This document shows, in pieces, positions 1 to 5,404 of a DNA stretch of 10,148 nucleotides (within the stretch, counting starts at the first letter, position 1; the number at the start of each line of letters is the position of its first letter). The position numbers were made by a program, and so were the translations under genes. A model generated the notes under the pieces. The model had not been told where the DNA came from, ran no database searches, and was given only the letters and a program-made list of their open reading frames with translations. The DNA comes from Pseudomonadota bacterium (GTDB lineage Bacteria > Pseudomonadota > Gammaproteobacteria > Burkholderiales > Burkholderiaceae_D). The DNA lies in the NCBI GenBank assembly GCA_023392035.1, contig JAEVZY010000386.1:1-10148 (forward strand). The letters are read 5' to 3'.

Positions 1-336
1 GCTTCGACATCCGACGATCAAGGTGATCTTCGGCCTCACTCGGGCGGGGAAGATGCCGCGCGCAGAGCGCTATTGGCAGAACTGCCAGGCGATCTTGCGG
101 CGAGAGTTGGGGCTTTGGGACGGCGGAGCTCTCCGGAAGAGGTTCGGATTGTGGTGGTCGAGGTGTGCCAAGTGCGTCCTTGGAGAACCGAAGAACTGGC
201 CTTGCTACTGCAGCGCAATTCTGGATATGTACGAAATAACTATTTAAGGCCTTTGATGCGGGAAGGGCGATTGGTAATGACAAATCCTGATGACCCTAAC
301 GATCCAGAACAGACCTATCGGACAGTCGGAACGTAA
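1..336 (+). CDS. C-terminal fragment of an unidentified protein with a winged-helix-like tail (5' truncated by window edge)
   Basis: The frame is open from the first base to TAA at 334-336, so 111 C-terminal residues are visible and the true start lies outside the window. A TTG at 73 could serve as a start, but the frame continues upstream without a stop. The last 70 residues read as a small helix-turn-helix/winged-helix unit: a helical stretch with EELALLLQRN, then YVRNNYLRPLMREGRL and a polar tail with NPDDPNDPEQTYRT. From family knowledge, tails of this form (helix, 'L..L..eG.L', then 'P..P..P.Q.Y') close many AlbA_2/Schlafen-type or RecG-like ATP-binding proteins, but the domain that would prove this is not in view. 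GC is lower than in the genes to the right. Coding status is fairly likely; the family name is a guess. Confidence 0.5.
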   Translation, partial: ASTSDDQGDLRPHSGGEDAARRALLAELPGDLAARVGALGRRSSPEEVRIVVVEVCQVRPWRTEELALLLQRNSGYVRNNYLRPLMREGRLVMTNPDDPNDPEQTYRTVGT

Positions 337-596
337 TAAAAACTCGTCGTGGGTTGGGGCTTGGGACATAACAGCAGAAAGGGCAGCCGAAGGTATTAAC
401 ACGCAAGATTCACAGTCCCGAAGAGAATTTGCAAAGGGACTGCATAGCAATCTATGCAACACCGCAAATGCCCTGGACCGGAGTATGTCGTATAGCCGTG
501 AGGCGGCACGTGCTTTATATGTCGGGCGGAACTAAGAATCGGCGGAATTTAGTGGTGCCGATCAGATAGCAGAGAGCGCCCTCGTGTTGCTCGGTA
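337..596. other. Gene-poor, lower-GC intergenic stretch
   Basis: No reading frame here has a credible start, ribosome binding site or recognisable protein. One frame (290-535) overlaps the end of the preceding gene and looks like noise. A short inverted repeat, ATCGGC at 538-543 with GCCGAT at 557-562, lies beyond the stop of the GntR gene but has no T-run, so it is not a convincing terminator. Composition is nearer to the left fragment than to the catabolic locus. Confidence 0.5.
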
Positions 597-1343
597 TTAC
601 CCCCCGTCCCCCTCCACCCGATACTCATGCCTCTCCGTATTCACCCAAGACCTCCGAAACTCCACCGGCTGATCCCGAAAGCTCAGCGCCTTCCTCAACA
701 CCAGCAGCAAAGCCGTCCCAGTCTTCACGCGCAACAACTTCGCAAGCTCTGAACTGGCCACGCCGGCCCGCGCGCGTTCGACTGTGCGCACCACCGACAC
801 GCGGAACTCTTCCTCGTACAGCTGGTAAATCGTTCCGCTGCGCTCCCGCATCAGCTTTTCCGTCAGTCCCGGGTAGAGCGCGACCGGCACCGTGATCTCA
901 TCCACGATCACCGGCTCGCCTTCCAGCTTCAACACGTTGGTGATGTGGAACACCTTCTCGCCGACGGCGATTCCCAGCTCACGCGCCATTTCTTCGTCGG
1001 CCTTGCCGCGCGCAAAGCTCACCAGTTCGACCACCGGATATTCCTTGTGGCCGTCCTGGCGTGAGATGTGGAAGAAGGAATACAGGTAGCGGCTTTCGCC
1101 ATGGGAGGCGACGAAGGTGCCGCGTCCCTGCTGGCGGATCAGGATCCTGTGTGCGGTCAACTCGTCGATTGCCTTGCGCACTGTGCCGATCGAGACGCCG
1201 AACTGTTCGCCCAGCTTTTTCTCGGATGGAATGGCTTCGCCCGGCTGCCATTGGCCGGCCTTCAAGGCATCGGTCATCTGGCGCGCCACCTCCTTGTACA
1301 GAGGGTTGCCAAATGCCAGTTCGTGGATTGCGTCCTTGCTCAT
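597..1343 (-). CDS. GntR family transcriptional regulator, HutC subfamily (wHTH + UTRA)
   Basis: A 248-residue DNA-binding regulator. Residues about 12-78 form the GntR winged helix (NPLYKEVARQ, PGEAIPSEKKLGEQFGVS, then GTVRKAIDEL and the wing QQGRGTFV). Residues about 95-240 form a UTRA ligand-binding domain (VFHITNVLKLEGEPVIVDE, GTIYQLYEEEF, SFRDQPVEFRRSWVNTER). Length is normal for HutC-type proteins. The ATG at 1343 is chosen because GGGAGA lies five bases upstream and the residues after it are family-like; the upstream ATG at 1394 would add 17 unlikely residues. The gene is divergent from the suyA-like gene across 203 bases that contain dyads, so it is probably the local regulator, with a pathway intermediate as the likely UTRA effector (inference). 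The family call is firm; ligand and targets are unknown. Confidence 0.93.
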   Translation of the reverse strand: MSKDAIHELAFGNPLYKEVARQMTDALKAGQWQPGEAIPSEKKLGEQFGVSIGTVRKAIDELTAHRILIRQQGRGTFVASHGESRYLYSFFHISRQDGHKEYPVVELVSFARGKADEEMARELGIAVGEKVFHITNVLKLEGEPVIVDEITVPVALYPGLTEKLMRERSGTIYQLYEEEFRVSVVRTVERARAGVASSELAKLLRVKTGTALLLVLRKALSFRDQPVEFRRSWVNTERHEYRVEGDGG

Positions 1344-1362
1344 CGTTGTCTCCCTGGCCGCG

Positions 1363-1370
1363 AGTATACC
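1363..1370 (-). promoter_or_regulatory. Candidate -10 box and palindrome for the GntR gene
   Basis: On the minus strand TATACT (1368-1363) is a good -10 hexamer 20 bases before the GntR start codon. It overlaps the palindrome GTATAC (1364-1369), which resembles the core of HutC-type operators (GTnTAnAC). This would suit autoregulation. No good -35 is visible at the right spacing, so the call is tentative. Confidence 0.3.
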
Positions 1371-1404
1371 AAGCGCTCCGGCACCTTCCCCCAAATCATG
1401 AAGC

Positions 1405-1443
1405 TGAGCCAGCTCAATTAGCTCAACTAACTCATATAGTTGA
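1405..1443. promoter_or_regulatory. Candidate GntR operator: nested dyads and 9-bp direct repeats
   Basis: Three dyads are packed into 39 bases: TGAGC-CA-GCTCA (1405-1416), TTAG-N5-CTAA (1418-1430), and TCAACTA-N7-TAGTTGA (1423-1429 with 1437-1443, perfect arms). The same stretch is a 9-bp direct repeat with units at 1412-1420, 1421-1429 and 1430-1438, spelling GCTCAATTA and two variants. The right arm of the last dyad overlaps the -35 of the forward promoter, so a bound repressor would block it. The sequence is AT-rich against a GC-rich background. That the adjacent GntR protein binds here is inferred. Confidence 0.6.
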
Positions 1444-1468
1444 CTTTGCGCAGATGGGAGATTAGCAT
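1440..1468 (+). promoter_or_regulatory. Sigma70-like promoter for the suyAB genes
   Basis: TTGACT at 1440-1445 (5/6 to TTGACA) is followed after exactly 17 bases by TAGCAT at 1463-1468 (4/6 to TATAAT). Transcription would start near 1475, leaving a leader of about 70 bases before the ATG at 1547. The -35 overlaps the TAGTTGA arm of the upstream dyad. Confidence 0.55.
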
Positions 1469-1480
1469 GCCCCTGTCCAG

Positions 1481-1516
1481 TTGGTGCGTTGGTTTGTGCA
1501 TTGGTTGGTGCGACCG
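1481..1516 (+). repeat. Three imperfect 12-bp tandem repeats in the suyA leader
   Basis: Units 1481-1492 (TTGGTGCGTTGG), 1493-1504 and 1505-1516 share the pattern TTNGTGCR followed by TTGG or a variant. They lie in the predicted 5' leader, after the promoter and before the ribosome binding site GAGGGGA (1534-1540). No function is evident. Confidence 0.45.
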
Positions 1517-1546
1517 AACATTTCAGACGGAGCGAGGGGACAAAAA

Positions 1547-1828
1547 ATGATTCATTTCGTATTGCACGACGCCGCCGATACCGTGGCGGTGGTCGTGGTG
1601 GAAGGGGTGAAGGCCGGCATGGAACTGAACGGCTGGATCATGGACGAGGACCGCATGACCAATGTGGTGGCGCGCTCGGATATTCCCATCGGCCACAAGG
1701 TGGCGCTGAAGGACATGGGCGTGGGGGAGACGGTGCTCAAGTACAACGTCGACATCGGCCGCGTGGTTGCGCCGATCAAGGCCGGCGAGCATGCACACGT
1801 GCACAACATCAAGACCAAGCGCTGGTAA
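1547..1828 (+). CDS. suyA: UxaA-family small subunit (SAF domain), probable sulfolactate sulfo-lyase subunit alpha
   Basis: A 93-residue SAF-domain protein matching the N-terminal part of altronate/galactarate dehydratases, here as a separate subunit. Visible marks are the core ARSDIPIGHKVALKD (residues about 42-56), VGETVLKYNVDIGRVVAPI in the middle, and the His-rich end AGEHAHVHNIKTKRW. The ATG at 1547 has GAGGGGA six bases upstream; an upstream in-frame start at 1481 has no such support. The large subunit begins 29 bases downstream. In the known enzyme SuyA pairs with SuyB to split (R)-3-sulfolactate into pyruvate and sulfite in the cytoplasm. The family call is firm. The sulfolactate substrate rests on the split-gene layout, subunit sizes and neighbours; a sugar-acid dehydratase such as altronate dehydratase remains possible. 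Confidence 0.85.
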   Translation: MIHFVLHDAADTVAVVVVEGVKAGMELNGWIMDEDRMTNVVARSDIPIGHKVALKDMGVGETVLKYNVDIGRVVAPIKAGEHAHVHNIKTKRW

Positions 1829-1857
1829 CCGCGCCTGACCCTACAGAGGACCACACC

Positions 1858-3027
1858 ATGATCGACAAGAACACCACTTTCCTCGGCTACCGCCGCGAAA
1901 ACGGCCGGGTTGGCGTGCGCAACCACGTCATCATCCTGCCGGTGGACGACATCTCCAACGCCGCCGCAGAGGCGGTGGGCAACAACATCAAGGGCACGCT
2001 GGCCATTCCCCACCCCTACGGCCGCCTGCAGTTCGGCGAAGACCTGGAACTGCATTTCCGCACCCTGATCGGCACCGGCTGCAATCCCAATGTGGCGGCG
2101 GTGGTCGTGATCGGCATCGAGGAAGGCTGGACCAAGCGCGTGGTGGATGGCATTGCCAAGACCGGCAAGCCGGTGATGGGTTTCGCCATCGAAGGCCATG
2201 GCGACCACGACACCATCATGCGCGCCTCGCGCGCCGCCCGTGAGATGGTGCAGTTCGCCACCGAGAAACAGCGCGAGGTGTGCGGCATCGGCGAATTGTG
2301 GGTCTCCACCAAGTGCGGCGAGTCGGACACCACTTCCGGCTGCGGCGCCAACCCCACCGTCGGCAACGCCTTCGACAAGCTGCATGCGCTGGGCACCACG
2401 CTGTGCTTTGGCGAGACTTCGGAAATCACCGGCGGCGAACATCTGGTGGCACAGCGTTGCAAGACGCCGGAAGTGCGCGAGCGCTTCATGTTCATGTTCA
2501 ATCGCTACCAGGACATGATCAACCGCTACAAGACTTCCGACCTGTCCGAATCGCAGCCGACCAAGGGCAATATCGCCGGCGGCCTGACTACCATCGAAGA
2601 AAAAGCCCTCGGCAATATCCAGAAGATCGGCAAGAAGTGCACGGTGGACGGCGTGATCGACAAGGCGGAAGAACCCACCGGCCCCGGCCTGTGGTTCATG
2701 GATTCGTCCTCCGCCGCGGCCGAGATGGTGACCTTGTGCGCCGCCTCCGGCTATGTGGTGCACTTCTTCCCCACCGGCCAGGGCAATGTGATCGGCAATC
2801 CCATCCTGCCGGTCATCAAGATCTGCGCCAATCCGCGCACGGTGCGCCTGATGAGCGAGCACGTCGACGTCGATTCCAGCGGCTTGCTGCAGCGGGAAAT
2901 CAACCTCGACCAGGCCGGCGACATGCTGCTGGAGATGATGCTGCGTACCGCCAACGGTCGCCATACCGCGGCCGAGGCCCTGGGGCATCGCGAATTCGTG
3001 CTGACCCGCTTGTACGAAAGCGCTTGA
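1858..3027 (+). CDS. suyB: UxaA-family large catalytic subunit, probable (R)-sulfolactate sulfo-lyase subunit beta
   Basis: A 389-residue protein of the altronate/galactarate dehydratase (UxaA, GD_AH_C) family lacking the fused SAF domain, which is the preceding gene. Family landmarks are GRVGVRNHVIILPVDD (residues about 16-31), GTGCNPNVAAVVVIGIE (72-88), STKCGESDTTSGCGANPTVGN (150-170, Cys-rich, likely metal/active-site region), CFGETSEITGGEH (183-195) and FPTGQGNVIGNPILPVIKICANP (304-326). The ATG at 1858 has AGAGGA seven bases upstream; the reading frame extends to 1489, but that part overlaps suyA. The predicted reaction is sulfolactate to pyruvate plus sulfite, by analogy with SuyB, which has about this size and also pairs with a small SAF subunit. 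Altronate dehydratase is usually one fused chain near 500 residues, which argues against it. Substrate remains inferred. Confidence 0.85.
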   Translation: MIDKNTTFLGYRRENGRVGVRNHVIILPVDDISNAAAEAVGNNIKGTLAIPHPYGRLQFGEDLELHFRTLIGTGCNPNVAAVVVIGIEEGWTKRVVDGIAKTGKPVMGFAIEGHGDHDTIMRASRAAREMVQFATEKQREVCGIGELWVSTKCGESDTTSGCGANPTVGNAFDKLHALGTTLCFGETSEITGGEHLVAQRCKTPEVRERFMFMFNRYQDMINRYKTSDLSESQPTKGNIAGGLTTIEEKALGNIQKIGKKCTVDGVIDKAEEPTGPGLWFMDSSSAAAEMVTLCAASGYVVHFFPTGQGNVIGNPILPVIKICANPRTVRLMSEHVDVDSSGLLQREINLDQAGDMLLEMMLRTANGRHTAAEALGHREFVLTRLYESA

Positions 3028-3038
3028 GCTGGTTGGAG

Positions 3039-3135
3039 CGCCTGGCGCAATACGCTCCACTATTGCGCCAGGCGGAGCCATTGCACCCTGCGCAACGGGG
3101 ACCGGGCAGGGCGCAATAGCGCAGCGTAATGCGCC
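3039..3135. repeat. REP-like inverted pair of 26-bp elements, first one forming a strong hairpin
   Basis: Element A is 3044-3069 (begins GGCGCAATACGCT, ends CTATTGCGCC). Element B is 3110-3135 in opposite orientation; its reverse complement begins GGCGCATTACGCT and ends CTATTGCGCC. Aligned, the two agree at 22 of 26 positions, the differences being one base in the left arm and the loop centre. Each is an imperfect palindrome, and A extends to a perfect 14-bp stem (3039-3052 with 3061-3074) around an 8-base loop. No T-run follows, so it is not a standard intrinsic terminator. The layout resembles a REP doublet (BIME) and could stabilise the suyAB mRNA 3' end or reduce transcription into the next gene. 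Confidence 0.65.
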
Positions 3136-3175
3136 ACATGTCCGGACCAGTCCCGCGTTCCGGTGTGCGCCATCG

Positions 3176-3201
3176 TACAATCGTGCGAATTTTTTCGCGC
3201 G
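3176..3201 (+). promoter_or_regulatory. Possible -10 element followed by a palindrome ahead of the dehydrogenase gene
   Basis: TACAAT (3176-3181) is a good -10 hexamer, but no recognisable -35 stands 16-18 bases before it. Directly after it is a dyad, 3182-3189 with 3194-3201 (core GCGAA-TTTT-TTCGC, outer pairs including one G-T). At that place it would span the transcription start and could be an operator or a leader hairpin. This is weak evidence that the dehydrogenase gene has its own promoter. Confidence 0.3.
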
Positions 3202-3259
3202 CCGGCATGCCGCCTTGCAGAGGGCCCAAGCCGGTCCTGTTGTCCTCATTGATTTCTCT

Positions 3260-4342
3260 ATGCCTCTAGTCTCCATCGCCCGCCTGCAGGCCCTGGCCGC
3301 GGCCGGCCTGAAGGTGGCCGGCGCTTCCGACGCCCAGGCCAATTGCACCGCACACGCACTGGTCAGCGCCGAAGCGCAAGGCCTGGCTTCGCATGGCCTG
3401 TCGCGGGTGGCGATGTACACCAGCCATTTGCGCCATCAGCGGGTGGATGGCCAGGCCGTGCCGCGCGTGGCGCACAGCGCCAATGCCGCGGTGGTGGTGG
3501 ATGCCGCCGAAGGCTTTGCCTTTCCCGCTTGCGAACTGGCCATAGCCCAAGCCATTGCCCGCGCGCGGGACAACGGCATCGCCCTGGGCCTGGTCGCCAA
3601 CAGCCACCACTTCGGCGCCGCCGCCTGGCATCTGGAAGCGGTGGCCGCAGCCGGCATGGTCGGCATCGCCATGGGCAACTCGCCCGCCGCCATGCCGTTT
3701 GCCGGCGGCCGGCAAGCCATCTTCGGCACCAATCCGATTGCGGCGGTGTTTCCGCGCAAGGAGCAAGCGCCCTTGGTGATCGACCTCTCGCTGTCCGAAG
3801 TCGCGCGCGGAAAAATCATGGTCGCCGCGCGCGATGGCAAACCGATTCCGCAAGGCTGGGCGCTGGATGCGCAAGGCGCACCCACCACCGACGCCCAGGC
3901 CGCGCTGGCCGGTTCCATGCTGCCCATGGGCGGCAACAAGGGCGCCATGCTGGCCCTGATGGTGGAATTGCTGGTGACCGCGCTCACCGGCTCGCAATTC
4001 GGCGCGGAAGCCGATTCCTTCTTCGTGGCGCAAGGCAATCGCCCGCGCCTGGGCCAGGCCTTCATCGTCATCGACCCGCGCCGTTTGGCAGGGGGCGAGG
4101 TGTATCACACCCGGGTGGAAGCGCTGCTCTCGGCGATCCTGCAGGACGAAGGCGTGCGCCTGCCCGGCGCGCGCCGGCAAGCGCTGGCCGACCAAGCCGG
4201 GGCGCAAGGCATTTCCATCAGCGATGGCCTGCTGGCCGAACTGAATCAACTGGCAGACGAAACCCCGGCAGGCGAAACATCGACCGGCACAGCATCGACC
4301 GGCGCAGCATCGACCGCCAAAACCCCGGCAGGCCCGACATGA
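3260..4342 (+). CDS. comC: Ldh_2 family (malate/L-lactate/sulfolactate dehydrogenase) oxidoreductase, ComC-like
   Basis: A 360-residue NAD(P)-dependent 2-hydroxyacid dehydrogenase of the Ldh_2 family, unrelated to Rossmann-fold lactate/malate dehydrogenases. Landmarks: AEAQGLASHGLSRV (residues 37-50), ANSHHFGAAAWH with the conserved His pair (113-124), GGRQAIFGTNPIAAVFPR (149-166), MGGNKGAML (223-231). The ATG at 3260 is used because family similarity begins there, though no clear Shine-Dalgarno precedes it. Beside suyAB the likely role is reduction of sulfopyruvate to (R)-sulfolactate or the reverse, as for ComC in bacterial sulfolactate metabolism; malate, lactate or ureidoglycolate-type substrates cannot be excluded. 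The last 28 residues are a low-complexity Ser/Thr/Gly/Ala tail from a 15-bp repeat, beyond the expected fold. The stop overlaps the next start in ATGA, so the exporter is probably translationally coupled. Confidence 0.85.
   Translation: MPLVSIARLQALAAAGLKVAGASDAQANCTAHALVSAEAQGLASHGLSRVAMYTSHLRHQRVDGQAVPRVAHSANAAVVVDAAEGFAFPACELAIAQAIARARDNGIALGLVANSHHFGAAAWHLEAVAAAGMVGIAMGNSPAAMPFAGGRQAIFGTNPIAAVFPRKEQAPLVIDLSLSEVARGKIMVAARDGKPIPQGWALDAQGAPTTDAQAALAGSMLPMGGNKGAMLALMVELLVTALTGSQFGAEADSFFVAQGNRPRLGQAFIVIDPRRLAGGEVYHTRVEALLSAILQDEGVRLPGARRQALADQAGAQGISISDGLLAELNQLADETPAGETSTGTASTGAASTAKTPAGPT
4260..4333 (+). repeat. 15-bp tandem repeat (three units) bracketed by a 14-bp direct repeat
   Basis: Units lie at 4274-4288, 4289-4303 and 4304-4318 and share the core CATCGACCGGC (last copy one base different). 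They encode five-residue units of the type xxSTG. The array is flanked by identical AAACCCCGGCAGGC copies at 4260-4273 and 4320-4333, exactly 60 bases apart. The period is a multiple of three, so copy-number change would lengthen or shorten the dehydrogenase tail without shifting frame. The second flanking copy sits just before the exporter ATG (4339) and supplies its GGCAGG. Confidence 0.85.
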
Positions 4343-5370
4343 CTCCAGCCAGTCCCAACAGCGCCGCGCTGGTCGTCAGCCGCGTGCGCCAGCTGCGCGA
4401 ATTGCTGCCCGGCGTGCTTACCGCGACCCTGGTGGCGCTGGCGGCGGCCTTCGTCTCCGAGCATTACGGCGGACCGCTGTTCCTGTATGCGCTGCTGTTC
4501 GGCATGTCGCTCAACTTCCTGGCCAAGGAAAACACCACCGCGCCCGGCATCAACTTCGCTTCGCGCTCGGTGCTGAGGCTGGGCGTGGCCTTGCTGGGTG
4601 CGCGCATCACCCTGGGCAGCCTGATCGAGCTGGGCGCGGGACCGGTGTTGCTGGTGATCGCCGGCCTGTTGTCCACCATCGCCTTTTCCTGCCTGTTGGC
4701 GCGCTATCTGAAGCGGCCGCAGGAAGAGGGCTTGCTGACCGGCGGCGCGGTCGGCATCTGCGGCGCTTCGGCGGCCTTGGCGATTTCGGCGGCCTTGCCC
4801 AATACCGAATCGGGGCAGCGCATGACCTTGCTCACCGTGGTCGGCGTCACTGCCTTGTCGACGCTGGCGATGATTTTGTATCCGGCGCTGGCGACCTTTC
4901 TGCATCTGGATGCGCAGTCCACCGCCATCTTCTTCGGCGGCACCATCCACGATGTGGCGCAGGTGGTGGGCGCGGGTTACATGGTGTCGGAACAGGTGGC
5001 GCAGACCGCCACCCTGGTCAAGCTGTTCCGGGTGGCGCTCTTGGTGCCGGTGGTGTTTGCCATCTCGCTGGCGTTTCGCCGCCGCCAGGGTTGCGAGGCC
5101 AGCAGCGCGCCGCTGTTGCCCGGCTTTCTGATTGGCTTCGTGCTGCTGGTGCTGGCCAACAGCATGGGACTGCTGGGCACCGAATTGCCGCAGGCGCTGG
5201 GCTCGGTTTCGCGCTGGTGCCTGGTGATCGCCATTGCGGCGCTGGGCGTGAAAACCTCGTTCGGCGAACTGCGCCACATGGGCTGGCGGCCGGTGCTGCT
5301 GATCGTTTCCAATACAATCTTCCTCGCCATGTTTGTATTGATCGGCATGGCCATGCTCGGCCGCCTGTAG
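4339..5370 (+). CDS. suyZ: YeiH/PSE family putative sulfate (sulfite) exporter, SuyZ-like
   Basis: A 343-residue inner-membrane protein with roughly ten hydrophobic segments, for example near residues 22-39, 46-61, 101-121, 162-188, 226-246, 258-279, 290-305 and 318-341. Family marks are the Gly-rich stretch GGAVGICGASAALAISAALP (135-154) and FFGGTIHDVAQVVGAGYMVSE (198-218), typical of the YeiH / putative sulfate exporter family (UPF0324). The ATG at 4339 overlaps the dehydrogenase stop as ATGA; a frame running upstream to 3343 is only the shadow of that gene. In known sulfonate-degrading clusters a carrier of this type removes the sulfite or sulfate released, and its tight coupling here supports that job. 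The ion carried is inferred, not shown. The family assignment is firm. Confidence 0.9.
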   Translation: MTPASPNSAALVVSRVRQLRELLPGVLTATLVALAAAFVSEHYGGPLFLYALLFGMSLNFLAKENTTAPGINFASRSVLRLGVALLGARITLGSLIELGAGPVLLVIAGLLSTIAFSCLLARYLKRPQEEGLLTGGAVGICGASAALAISAALPNTESGQRMTLLTVVGVTALSTLAMILYPALATFLHLDAQSTAIFFGGTIHDVAQVVGAGYMVSEQVAQTATLVKLFRVALLVPVVFAISLAFRRRQGCEASSAPLLPGFLIGFVLLVLANSMGLLGTELPQALGSVSRWCLVIAIAALGVKTSFGELRHMGWRPVLLIVSNTIFLAMFVLIGMAMLGRL

Positions 5371-5404
5371 GCCGGCCTTCGGAAACGCCTTTCAACAACA
5401 CGAC

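Noticed and set aside
290..535. Short plus-strand frame (81 codons) in the left low-GC region
   Set aside because: It overlaps the preceding gene's end, lacks a ribosome binding site and shows no recognisable protein.
538..562. Inverted repeat ATCGGC...GCCGAT downstream of the GntR gene as a terminator
   Set aside because: Only a 6-bp stem with a long loop and no T-run on the minus strand.
1344..1394. Earlier ATG for the GntR regulator (17 extra residues)
   Set aside because: The ATG at 1343 has GGGAGA at ideal spacing, and the extra residues do not resemble the family.
1547..3027. Altronate dehydratase (UxaA) as the specific enzyme name
   Set aside because: Two separate subunits of 93 and 389 residues next to an Ldh_2 dehydrogenase and a sulfate-type exporter, with no uronate-pathway genes, fit sulfolactate sulfo-lyase better; kept only as an alternative.
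1552..3420. Long minus-strand frame (622 codons) opposite suyA/suyB
   Set aside because: Rich in His, Ala, Gly and Arg with no recognisable domain; it is the antisense shadow of two clear genes in GC-rich DNA.
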